Of a DNA stretch of 64,000 nucleotides, positions 52,222-59,159 are shown one piece after another (within the stretch, counting starts at the first letter, position 1; each line of letters opens with the position of its first letter). Under the pieces are notes generated by a model, which did no database searches, had not been told where the DNA came from, and saw only the letters and a program-made list of their open reading frames with translations. Location: positions 5,208,001 through 5,272,000 of the forward strand of contig NZ_CP107954.1 of NCBI RefSeq assembly GCF_036067295.1, read 5' to 3'. This stretch comes from Kribbella sp. NBC_00382. Its GTDB lineage: Bacteria; Actinomycetota; Actinomycetes; Propionibacteriales; Kribbellaceae. The position numbers were made by a program, and so were the translations under genes.

Positions 52222-52280
52222 ACTTTGTGCATGACGTGAGTGGATCTGCTACCGGGAAATGCTCAGGTGGTGCACAAAGT
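52222..52280. repeat. Palindromic element, family B copy 2
   Basis: Arms 52222-52240 and 52262-52280 pair in 16 of 19 positions. Core TTGTGCATGACGTGAG and CTCAGGTGGTGCACAA match the element at 33204-33260, including its central asymmetry. Lies in the 281-nt gap between the TetR gene and the MFS gene; nothing else was recognised there. Confidence 0.7.
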
Positions 52281-52415
52281 GCCTCAGGCGACTGCTCTTG
52301 TGGGGTCGGCTGGCGGGTTTTGGTGCTGCTGGTGTGATGCTTCAGACCATCGGTACGAAAACCTGCCACTGGCCGAGTAAGCAGGACGCAGCCCGGCGAC
52401 GCGATCCACAGTCCG

Positions 52416-53780
52416 TTACCGCGGCAGCCTCGAATCCACTGAGCCAACCGCCACCAACTCACCGCTCGGCAGGTCGCGCTGACGCCGGATGGGGGAGAAG
52501 AGGAGTACCAGGCCGGCGAGGGGTACGCCTGCTGTGGTGATCCACAGGGCAGTACGGAGACCTAGTACTTGGCCCAGCGCGCCGCCTAGCAAGGCGCCCA
52601 ATGGGATCGTGCCGTAGTTGAGGAATGACGTGCTGGCGGCGAGGCGGCCGCGGAGTTCGGGTGGGCAGTAGGACTGGCGGAACGTCGACTTGATCGTGTT
52701 GCCGGCGACCACGCCGACGCCGATGCAGAAGGCGCCGACCGTGTAGAGCGCCAGGCCTGGGCCTTTGCTGGTCAGGGGAATCAGCATGGCGAGGGCCGGG
52801 AGGGCCAGCTCGAAGAAGAGGGTTGCGCGCGCAGTACCGATCGCAGTGGCGACGCGGCGGCCGAGGAACGCGCCGACGACTCCGCCGCTGCTGGCGATGG
52901 CGATCAGGGCGCCGACGACGCCGGGGGAGACGCCGATCTCGCGGACGAGGAAGACGACGATGATCGACTGGTACCCCATTAAGCCGAGGTTGGAGACGGC
53001 GCCGAAGATGGTGAGTGTCCGGAGCCAGACGTCACCGGCCACTAGTCGAAGGCCGGCCAGGACCTCGGTGGCTAGTGGGGTGTGCGTGGTGTTTTGCTGG
53101 CGTGGTTCGCGGTACCGGATTGCGGAGATGCAGAGCAGGGCGATCAGGAAGGTCGAGGCGTCGACGTACATACCGTTGACGGCTCCCGCTGCCTGCACGA
53201 TCAGGCCGCCGCAGCCGACCCCGGCGATCTGCGCGGCCGAGGCGCTGCCGTGGAGCTTGGCGTTGCCCTCGGCTTGATCCGCTTGTGGGAGGAGGTTTGG
53301 GAGGTACGCCGTGTAGGCGGTCTGGAAGAAGACGGAGGCGATGCCGGTCAGTACTGCGATGGCGAGCAGCCACTCGATCGTCAGTACTTCGGCGCGCGCG
53401 GCCAAGGGGATGCTCGCGAAGAGGACCAGCGAGATCGCCGAGCTGAGCTGCATGATCGGCCGGCGTGACCAGCGGTCCACCCAGGCGCCGACCGGCAACC
53501 CGATCAGCAGCCACGGCAGCCAGGCGGCCGCGCTCAACAGGCCGACCTGGAAAGTCGTTGCCTGAAGCACCGAAACCGCGATCAGCGGCAACGCGACGGT
53601 CGACACCGAACTACCGAACCGATTGACCGTCTCCCCAACCCAGAACCACCGGAAATCCCGATGCCTCAGGAGCAAACTCCTGCCGGCGCCCGCTGCCCTC
53701 GAGCCCGGGGCCCTCGCCGCCCCCGAGTCTGGGGCGCCCGTTGTCCCCGAGTCCGGGGCGCCCGCTGTCCGCCCGCTCAT
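52416..53780 (-). CDS. MFS transporter
   Basis: 454-aa major facilitator superfamily permease with about 12 hydrophobic segments (for example VSTVALPLIAVSVLQ near 60, WLLAIAVLTGIASVFFQTAYTAYL near 140). The second half is of the macrolide-efflux (MefA-like) or tetracycline exporter subgroup by sequence style. The N-terminus is a low-complexity Ala/Gly/Ser/Asp repeat (APDSGTTGAPDSGAARAPG), encoded by short direct DNA repeats. ATG 53780 overlaps the stop of the ArsR-type gene (ATGA), so expression is coupled to that regulator. Substrate unknown. Confidence 0.87.
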   Translation of the reverse strand: MSGRTAGAPDSGTTGAPDSGAARAPGSRAAGAGRSLLLRHRDFRWFWVGETVNRFGSSVSTVALPLIAVSVLQATTFQVGLLSAAAWLPWLLIGLPVGAWVDRWSRRPIMQLSSAISLVLFASIPLAARAEVLTIEWLLAIAVLTGIASVFFQTAYTAYLPNLLPQADQAEGNAKLHGSASAAQIAGVGCGGLIVQAAGAVNGMYVDASTFLIALLCISAIRYREPRQQNTTHTPLATEVLAGLRLVAGDVWLRTLTIFGAVSNLGLMGYQSIIVVFLVREIGVSPGVVGALIAIASSGGVVGAFLGRRVATAIGTARATLFFELALPALAMLIPLTSKGPGLALYTVGAFCIGVGVVAGNTIKSTFRQSYCPPELRGRLAASTSFLNYGTIPLGALLGGALGQVLGLRTALWITTAGVPLAGLVLLFSPIRRQRDLPSGELVAVGSVDSRLPR

Positions 53781-54358
53781 CCCGGCCGCCGCGGGAACGA
53801 CTGCAGTTGCACGATGACCGGCATCGCTCGACTGTCCCCGACCGTGCCGTCCTCGACGGCGAGCGCGCTCTCGGTGTAGCGGTCGATGACCTCGCCCAGC
53901 TCTTCGTTGAGGGCGACCAGTTGCTCGGGCGTCAGCTTGAGGTCCCGCCAATCGGAGAGGGCCGCGGCGTGTTGCCATTCGCCTGACCAGTTCTCGGCGA
54001 CGTACCGGCGTACCCGGTCGTAGTAGCGCTCGACCAGATCCTCCAGGTACACCTTCAGCGCCCCGCTCGTCTCCGGGTCGTCGCGGAAGTCGGCCGGGTT
54101 GAGGACCGTACGGCCCGGCGGGATCCGCCACCAGCGTTCGCGCTTGGTGCCGCGGTCGCTCTCCTCCTCGATGTACCCGTGCTCGGCGAGCAGCCGCAGA
54201 TGCCAGCTGATCGTCCCCGTGCTCTCGCCCAGCCGCGCCGACAGGCCGGTCGAGGTCGCGGCGCCGTCGAGCTCCAGCGCCTCGATGATCCGCATCCGCA
54301 GCGGGTGCGCGAGCCCTCGCAGGCTGCGCGCGTCGATCCTGCGCATCGGCTTGTCCAT
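53777..54358 (-). CDS. ArsR-like winged-helix regulator
   Basis: 193-aa regulator with an ArsR-like winged helix at the N-terminus (LRGLAHPLRMRIIEALELDGAATSTGLSARLGESTGTISWHLRLLAEHGYIEEE, about 10-62) and a longer C-terminal helical region, as in HTH_20 proteins next to transporters. No metal-ligand cysteines. ATG 54358 is 7 nt after a TAGAGT -10 on the minus strand and is preferred over 54394. The palindrome upstream is its likely operator. Stop overlaps the MFS gene start; the pair is a regulator-efflux unit. Confidence 0.87.
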   Translation of the reverse strand: MDKPMRRIDARSLRGLAHPLRMRIIEALELDGAATSTGLSARLGESTGTISWHLRLLAEHGYIEEESDRGTKRERWWRIPPGRTVLNPADFRDDPETSGALKVYLEDLVERYYDRVRRYVAENWSGEWQHAAALSDWRDLKLTPEQLVALNEELGEVIDRYTESALAVEDGTVGDSRAMPVIVQLQSFPRRPG

Positions 54359-54365
54359 GCTGGTG

Positions 54366-54437
54366 ACTCTAACTTTGCAGAGACTCCTCTGCAAAGACTC
54401 CTCTGTAAATATTTCTGTCGGTGCCGACTTTTAGGGT
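54366..54437. promoter_or_regulatory. Divergent promoters with ArsR-type operator
   Basis: Minus strand: -10 TAGAGT (54371-54366). Plus strand: -10 TAGGGT (54432-54437). Between them a perfect inverted repeat with arms CTTTGCAGAG (54373-54382) and CTCTGCAAAG (54387-54396) and a 4-bp spacer. A third copy of the half-site (ACTCCTCTGTAAA) follows at 54397-54409. Both genes start 7 nt after their -10 hexamer, so both would be leaderless. Confidence 0.75.
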
Positions 54438-54444
54438 CGAAGAC

Positions 54445-55095
54445 ATGCGGCCTCATGTGGTGGCTCAACTCGCGGTCTCGCTCGACGGTGCGACAACCGG
54501 CTTCGAGGCCGATCAAGCGCGCCTGTATGCGCTGGCGACGCTCTGGCAGGAGGACGTGACGCTCGTCGGCGCCGACACTCTGCTCGCCCAAGAGAGTTCA
54601 GTCCGTACTGCGCTACGCCCCGGCCCCCGCGAGGCCGGCCCCCTCCTCGCGGTCGTCGACAGCCGGCACCGCGTCCACACTCTCCCGGAGCTGCGCGACC
54701 TCGGGTACTGGTCCGACGTACTGGCCCTGTACTCCGAACTCACGCCCGCGCGCCAACCAGACAGCGTGATCCGCGAACTCGTCACCGGCTACGACCACGT
54801 CGACCTGGCCGAGTGCCTCGAGATGCTCGGCCGTCGAGGCGCCAAACTCGTCCGCGTCGACAGCGGCGGCGGGTTGCTCGGAGCAATGATCGAGCAAGGT
54901 CTCGTGGATGAGCTCTGCCTGCTCGTCCATCCCGTCCTGATCGGTGACGCTCCCCGCTGGCACGACTCCTTCACCCGCCACCTCGACCTCTCGCTGGCGA
55001 ACGTCGAGACCTTCCTCCCCGGCGTCACCTGGCTCCGGTACTGCGTGGCCGAGAGTTCCGTCGAAGTTGGCGAAACTGTCGGTGGCGATGGCTAG
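54445..55095 (+). CDS. Dihydrofolate reductase/RibD C-terminal-like protein
   Basis: 216-aa protein of the RibD_C/DHFR fold (VVAQLAVSLDGATTGFEADQARLYALATLWQEDVTLVGADTLLAQE; later GGGLLGAMIEQGLVDELCLLVHPVLIGDAPRW). NADPH-dependent reductases of this family act on pyrimidine or pterin-like substrates; exact activity unknown. ATG 54445 follows TAGGGT by 7 nt (leaderless); an earlier in-frame GTG at 54421 precedes that promoter. Its stop codon overlaps the left edge of the long hairpin element at 55092-55260. Confidence 0.82.
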   Translation: MRPHVVAQLAVSLDGATTGFEADQARLYALATLWQEDVTLVGADTLLAQESSVRTALRPGPREAGPLLAVVDSRHRVHTLPELRDLGYWSDVLALYSELTPARQPDSVIRELVTGYDHVDLAECLEMLGRRGAKLVRVDSGGGLLGAMIEQGLVDELCLLVHPVLIGDAPRWHDSFTRHLDLSLANVETFLPGVTWLRYCVAESSVEVGETVGGDG

Positions 55096-55260
55096 CGCCC
55101 TGTGTCCGACATTGTTCGGCGCTTGCGGCGCCCAGGCACGCACCTCGCGGCAGCGGAGGAACGGCCACGATGGAAAAACATCGAGGCCGCCCCTCCGCCA
55201 CCGCGATGCACGCACCTGAACACCGCAATCACTCGAACAATGTCGGACACAGGGCACTAG
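55092..55260 (-). repeat. Long hairpin element, copy 2
   Basis: A 169-nt imperfect palindrome between the DHFR-like gene and dgt. Outer arms 55092-55118 and 55234-55260 (27 nt each) pair with one wobble. The core shared with the copy at 2029-2192 (37 nt on the left side, about 38 nt on the right, only one substitution) is unchanged, while the apical stem (about 20 bp around a short T-rich loop) is different in sequence but still paired. On the minus strand the non-Watson-Crick positions are G.U wobbles. Here the minus-strand RNA would be antisense to flanking genes. Element function is unknown. Confidence 0.82.
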
Positions 55261-55271
55261 TGTGAGGAGTA

Positions 55272-56513
55272 ATGAGAAAGCAGCATGAGTGGTACGACGA
55301 GCACGACGCCGAGCGTTGGGTCCCGGAGCCGGTCAAGCGGCCGGGCCGGACAGCGTTCGCGCGCGATCGTGCGCGCGTGCTGCACAGCGCCGCGCTTCGG
55401 CGGCTGGCCGCGAAGACGCAGGTCGCGACCGCCGGCAGCGACGACTTCGTTCGGAACCGGTTGACGCACAGCCTCGAGGTCGCGCAGATCGGCCGCGAAC
55501 TGGCCAGCACGCTCGGCTGCGATCCGGACATCGTCGACGCGGCCTGCCTCGCACATGACCTCGGCCATCCGCCGTACGGGCACAACGGGGAGCGCGCGCT
55601 CGACCAGCTCGCGGAGAAGATCGGCGGGTTCGAGGGCAATGCGCAGACGCTGCGGTTGCTGACTCGGCTGGAGTCCAAGACCTTCGACGCGGCCGGTCGC
55701 AGCGTCGGGCTGAACCTCAGCCGGGCGACGCTCGACGCGGCGACGAAGTATCCGTGGCAGCGGCAACCAGGGCAACGGAAGTTCGGTGTATACGACGACG
55801 ACGCGGCGGTCTTCGACTGGCTGCGGCAGGGCGTCGAGGCCGGCGGGCGGCGCTGTCTCGAGGCGCAGGTGATGGACTTCGCCGACGACGTCGCCTACTC
55901 GGTGCACGACGTCGAGGACGGGATCGTTGCCCACCACATCGACCTCGGCCAGGTGGATGCCGAGCGGACGCCGTACTGGGAGACGGTCCGGAGGATCTAC
56001 TTGCCGGAGGCAACCGATGCGGAGCTGGATGAGAGCTGGGAGCGGCTCACCGCGCTGCCGTACTGGCCTCGTGCGGTCTTCGATGAAAGTCGGCGTGCGC
56101 TCGGTGGGCTGAAGGATCTGACCAGCCAGCTCATCGGTCGGCTGGTCACCGCGGCAGAGCAGGCGACGCACTCGCGGTTCGGCCGGTCGCGGCTGATCCG
56201 CTACGAGGCGGATCTGGTCGTACCGGACGGTGTCCGGACGGAGATCGCGCTGCTGAAGAGCATCGGGATGTTCCACGTGCTCAACTCGCCTGAACGCCAA
56301 GCCCGGCGCGCCAGTCAGCGCGAGCTGCTCACCGAGTTGGTCGAGGCGCTGTGGGCGTCGGCGCCGCGAGATCTGGACGCCGGGTTCGCCGCCGACTTCA
56401 AGGACGCAGCCGACGATGACGCCCGCCTGCGCGTGATCATCGACCAGGTCGCCTCCCTCACCGACCCCTCAGCCCTCAGCTGGCACACAAGGTTGGTCGA
56501 CTCAAACCGCTGA
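55272..56513 (+). CDS. dgt: Deoxyguanosinetriphosphate triphosphohydrolase-like protein
   Basis: 413-aa HD-domain dNTP triphosphohydrolase. Metal ligands are visible: His in NRLTHSLEVAQIGREL (about 65), the HD pair in AHDLGHPPYGHNGERAL (about 94), and Asp in MDFADDVAYSVHDVEDG (about 200). The motif set fits the dGTPase subfamily (type 2, about 420 aa); it hydrolyses dNTPs to nucleoside plus triphosphate, controlling pool size. GAGGAG lies 6 nt before ATG 55272. Located after the long hairpin element and upstream of a bidirectional terminator. Confidence 0.93.
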   Translation: MRKQHEWYDEHDAERWVPEPVKRPGRTAFARDRARVLHSAALRRLAAKTQVATAGSDDFVRNRLTHSLEVAQIGRELASTLGCDPDIVDAACLAHDLGHPPYGHNGERALDQLAEKIGGFEGNAQTLRLLTRLESKTFDAAGRSVGLNLSRATLDAATKYPWQRQPGQRKFGVYDDDAAVFDWLRQGVEAGGRRCLEAQVMDFADDVAYSVHDVEDGIVAHHIDLGQVDAERTPYWETVRRIYLPEATDAELDESWERLTALPYWPRAVFDESRRALGGLKDLTSQLIGRLVTAAEQATHSRFGRSRLIRYEADLVVPDGVRTEIALLKSIGMFHVLNSPERQARRASQRELLTELVEALWASAPRDLDAGFAADFKDAADDDARLRVIIDQVASLTDPSALSWHTRLVDSNR

Positions 56514-56527
56514 GCCCGCGCTCGGCG

Positions 56528-56557
56528 CACGTCCCCTCTCGCCTCGCCGGGGACGTG
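56528..56557. terminator. Bidirectional terminator hairpin
   Basis: Arms CACGTCCCC (56528-56536) and GGGGACGTG (56549-56557), 12-nt loop. Sits between the convergent ends of dgt (56513) and the FadR-type gene (56563), so it can serve both. Confidence 0.65.
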
Positions 56558-56562
56558 GGACG

Positions 56563-57252
56563 TCAGGACGCCTCGGTGCTCGCAGCCTCTTCCTCGGCAC
56601 GGCTGATCCGCGCCCGAACATCACGGAAATGCAGCCGCATCGCATCACGAGCAGCCTTCGAGTCACGCTCACGCAAGGCGTCGACAATCCGCCGGTGATT
56701 GGCGATCAGATCGCCCGTACGATCGGCCGGCTCGCCGAGCAGCTCCTCCACCTCGTGGTACGTGTCCCAGAACAACCCGATCAACTGCAGCACCAACTCG
56801 TTGCCACAGTTCTCGTAAAGCAACGCATGGAACGCCCGATCGGCCCCCGAGTCGTGCGCCATCGCCGTCACCAGCGCGTCGAGCGCGGACAGCTTCGGCT
56901 CGCTCGTCCGCGCCTTCGCCACCTCACCGATCAGCCCGGTCTCCAGCAACTCCCGGACCTCGACCAGTTCGCGGATCGCCTGGATCCCGTCGCTGGACCG
57001 CACCCGGAAGGCAAGGGACGTCGTCAATCCGGTCAGCGACGCCTGCCCCACGAAGGTCCCGTACCCATGCCGGATGTCCACGATGCCCAACGCCTGCAGG
57101 GCGCGAATCGCCTCCCGCACGCTGTTCCGGCTCGCGCCGAGCAACTCCATCAGCTGCGGCTCGGTCGGCATCGCGGCTCCGGACGCCAGCCCGCGTTCAT
57201 GGATCAGCTCGATGATCCGCTCCTCCAGAGCAGCCCCCGCCCGTACCCGCAT
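56563..57252 (-). CDS. FadR/GntR family transcriptional regulator
   Basis: 229-aa GntR regulator, FadR subfamily. N-terminal winged helix (ERIIELIHERGLASGAAMPTEPQLMELLGASRNSVREAIRALQALGIVDIRHGYGTFV, about 11-68), then an FCD effector domain (about 85-215) with metal-ligand histidines in the pattern FHALLYENCGN and NHRRIVDALRERD. GGGAGG precedes ATG 57252. Divergent from the FAD reductase gene, with an inverted repeat between them. Likely represses itself and possibly the divergent gene; effector unknown. Confidence 0.9.
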   Translation of the reverse strand: MRVRAGAALEERIIELIHERGLASGAAMPTEPQLMELLGASRNSVREAIRALQALGIVDIRHGYGTFVGQASLTGLTTSLAFRVRSSDGIQAIRELVEVRELLETGLIGEVAKARTSEPKLSALDALVTAMAHDSGADRAFHALLYENCGNELVLQLIGLFWDTYHEVEELLGEPADRTGDLIANHRRIVDALRERDSKAARDAMRLHFRDVRARISRAEEEAASTEAS

Positions 57253-57292
57253 CGCGCCTCCCGTAGTACGCCGAACTCCGGCTGATTCATCC

Positions 57293-57335
57293 TATGTCCG
57301 GCGCCGGCCGTCACCGTTCACGTACGCCGGACATA
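57293..57335. promoter_or_regulatory. Inverted-repeat operator between FadR-type gene and FAD reductase
   Basis: Arms TATGTCCGGCG (57293-57303) and CGCCGGACATA (57325-57335), perfect over 11 bp, separated by 21 bp. The -35-like CTGACG (57351-57356) and -10 TAATCT (57375-57380; 18-bp spacer) of the reductase follow, with ATG 57388 7 nt after the -10. The long spacer suggests two operator half-sites or two dimers. Confidence 0.6.
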
Positions 57336-57387
57336 CCGCCGCGCACCTGCCTGACGTGTGGTTGCCGGAAGGCTTAATCTCAGTGCC

Positions 57388-58629
57388 ATGACCGACTCGG
57401 AACGCATTGTCATCATCGGAGCGAGCCTGGCCGGTGCCAGAGCCGCCGACTTCTTGCGCAGGGAAGAGTGGCCCGGCCAGATCGTACTGATCGGCGACGA
57501 GCCGGAGCTGCCGTACGAGCGCCCGCCGCTGTCCAAGACCGTCCTGCTCGGCAAGGACCAGCCTGAGGTCGCCCAGCTGCACGACCAGGCTTGGTACGAC
57601 GAGCGCAACATCGAGCTGCGACTCGGCGTCGAGGCGACCGCGATCGACACCGCCGCGCGCACGGTCGCGTTGGCCGATGGCTCCGAGGTCGGGTACGACA
57701 AGCTGCTGATTGCGACGGGGAGCCGGGTCCGCAAACTCGACGTACCGGGTGCTGACCTCGCTGGCGTGCACTACCTCCGTACGGCGGCCGAGTCGAAGGC
57801 GCTCAGCGACGCGTACGCAGCCAAGCCGCGGGTAGTCGTCGTCGGCGCCGGCTGGATCGGCCTCGAGACCGCCGCGACTGCACGCGAACGGGGCTGCGAG
57901 GTCACCGTCGTCGAGCCGCAGGCCACCGCGCTCGCCTCGGTGATGGGCCAGGAGATCGGTGACCTGTACGCCGAACTGCACCGCAGCCACGGCGTCGACC
58001 TGCGCTTCAACACCGGCGTCGAGGGCTTCGAGGGCGACTCCCAGGTCACCGGCGTCAAGCTGTCGGACGGCGAGGTACTGCCCGCGGACCTGGTGATCGT
58101 CGGCGTCGGCGTCCAGCCCAACACCGAGCTCGCGGAGGCCGCCGGGATCAAGGTGGCCAGCCGCGAGGAAGGCTCAGGCATCCTCACCGGCCCCGACCTC
58201 CAGACATCTGCACCGGGCGTCTACGCCGCTGGCGACGTGGTCCGCTGGGACCACCCGGTCCTCGGCCACTCGATCCGCGTCGAGCACTGGCAGAACGCCA
58301 TGGACAGCGGCAAGGCAGCCGCCCAGGCAATGGTCGGCAAGGACGTCTCACAAGAGGCCCTCCCGTACTTCTTCTCCGACCAGTACGACCTAGGCATGGA
58401 GTACACCGGCGACGTCCCCCGCGGCACCTCCACCAAGGTCATCTTCCGCGGCGACCCGTCCACCGGCGCCTACCTGGCCTTCTGGCTCTCCGACGACAAC
58501 CACGTCCTAGCCGGCACCCAAGTCAACACCTGGGACACCATCGACGCCATCAAGTCCCTGATCACCTCCAAGAAGCCCGTCGACCCAACCCGCCTCGCAG
58601 ACACCTCGGTGGACCTCGCCGACGTCTGA
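57388..58629 (+). CDS. FAD-dependent ferredoxin/rubredoxin reductase-type oxidoreductase
   Basis: 413-aa pyridine-nucleotide disulphide oxidoreductase fold, ferredoxin reductase type. FAD-binding GxGxxG variant IIGASLAGARAADFLR (about 8), YERPPLSK (about 47), LLIATGSRVRKLDVPG (about 105), NAD(P)-binding VVVGAGWIGLETAATARERG (about 150), and the second FAD motif GVYAAGDVVRW (about 275), followed by a C-terminal domain. It would pass electrons from NAD(P)H to a ferredoxin or rubredoxin; the partner is not adjacent. ATG 57388 is 7 nt after TAATCT, so probably leaderless. Confidence 0.9.
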   Translation: MTDSERIVIIGASLAGARAADFLRREEWPGQIVLIGDEPELPYERPPLSKTVLLGKDQPEVAQLHDQAWYDERNIELRLGVEATAIDTAARTVALADGSEVGYDKLLIATGSRVRKLDVPGADLAGVHYLRTAAESKALSDAYAAKPRVVVVGAGWIGLETAATARERGCEVTVVEPQATALASVMGQEIGDLYAELHRSHGVDLRFNTGVEGFEGDSQVTGVKLSDGEVLPADLVIVGVGVQPNTELAEAAGIKVASREEGSGILTGPDLQTSAPGVYAAGDVVRWDHPVLGHSIRVEHWQNAMDSGKAAAQAMVGKDVSQEALPYFFSDQYDLGMEYTGDVPRGTSTKVIFRGDPSTGAYLAFWLSDDNHVLAGTQVNTWDTIDAIKSLITSKKPVDPTRLADTSVDLADV

Positions 58630-59037
58630 CCGTTGCCCAACCGCCCGGACCCGCTCAGTCGGGTCCGGCGCGTTGGGGTCGTTCAGCCGGTCGGTGATGA
58701 GGAAGTCCGGCAGCTCGAACGCAGCATGCTCGCGCTCGGTCAGTACGAAGGTCCCGCCGACCTCATCCGCCTCCCAGCCGTTGACCAACGCGTACTCGAC
58801 GACCGCGCGAACATCCCCCGATGTCGGGTAGGCGGTGTCTGTCGCGCACGCACCCCACGGCCCAGGCGGCGTGGTGGACAGCAGGTCCACCTGCAGCGCG
58901 CGGCTGTTCTTGCCGTTGCCCCAGACCCGCAGCCGAATGGCCCGATAGCAGTCGTGCTCCCCGGGCGCATGCGTGATCCGGGCGGTCCACGCACACCGTC
59001 GACCGCCGATCTGCAGGGTCCGCAGTCTCGTCTTCAT
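58507..59037 (-). CDS. Conserved actinobacterial protein of unknown function
   Basis: 176-aa open frame; the first about 135 residues look like a conserved actinobacterial family (LQIGGRRCAWTARI, DCYRAIRLRVWGNGKNSRALQVDLLS, GPWGACATDTAYPTSGDVRAVVEYALVNGWE, GTFVLTEREHAAFELPDFLITDRLNDP). The C-terminal about 40 residues are read antisense to the FAD reductase gene and contain repetitive Gly/Val/Asp, so they may be a frame extension beyond the natural family length. ATG 59037 has GAGGTGGA upstream. A terminator hairpin of the opposite gene lies inside it. Function unknown. Confidence 0.65.
   Translation of the reverse strand: MKTRLRTLQIGGRRCAWTARITHAPGEHDCYRAIRLRVWGNGKNSRALQVDLLSTTPPGPWGACATDTAYPTSGDVRAVVEYALVNGWEADEVGGTFVLTEREHAAFELPDFLITDRLNDPNAPDPTERVRAVGQRSDVGEVHRGVCEAGWVDGLLGGDQGLDGVDGVPGVDLGAG
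58645..58668 (+). terminator. Terminator hairpin after the FAD reductase
   Basis: 9-bp perfect stem CCGGACCCG (58645-58653) with CGGGTCCGG (58660-58668) and 6-nt loop, 15 nt after the reductase stop. It lies in the antisense gene's coding region. Confidence 0.65.
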
Positions 59038-59159
59038 CCGATTCCACCTCACTCCGCAGGCGAGTATCTCTTGGCGTGCCCGCGATCCGAACTGCTTTTT
59101 CGGGCGGTCGTAGTACCGCCGTTGTGTCACTGGCTTCTGGTGGACCGTAGACTCGGCGC

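Noticed and set aside
53690..53780. Short direct repeats at the start of the MFS gene as a mobile element remnant
   Set aside because: They are in frame and encode a low-complexity N-terminus (APDSG-type), so slippage repeats within the gene are simpler.
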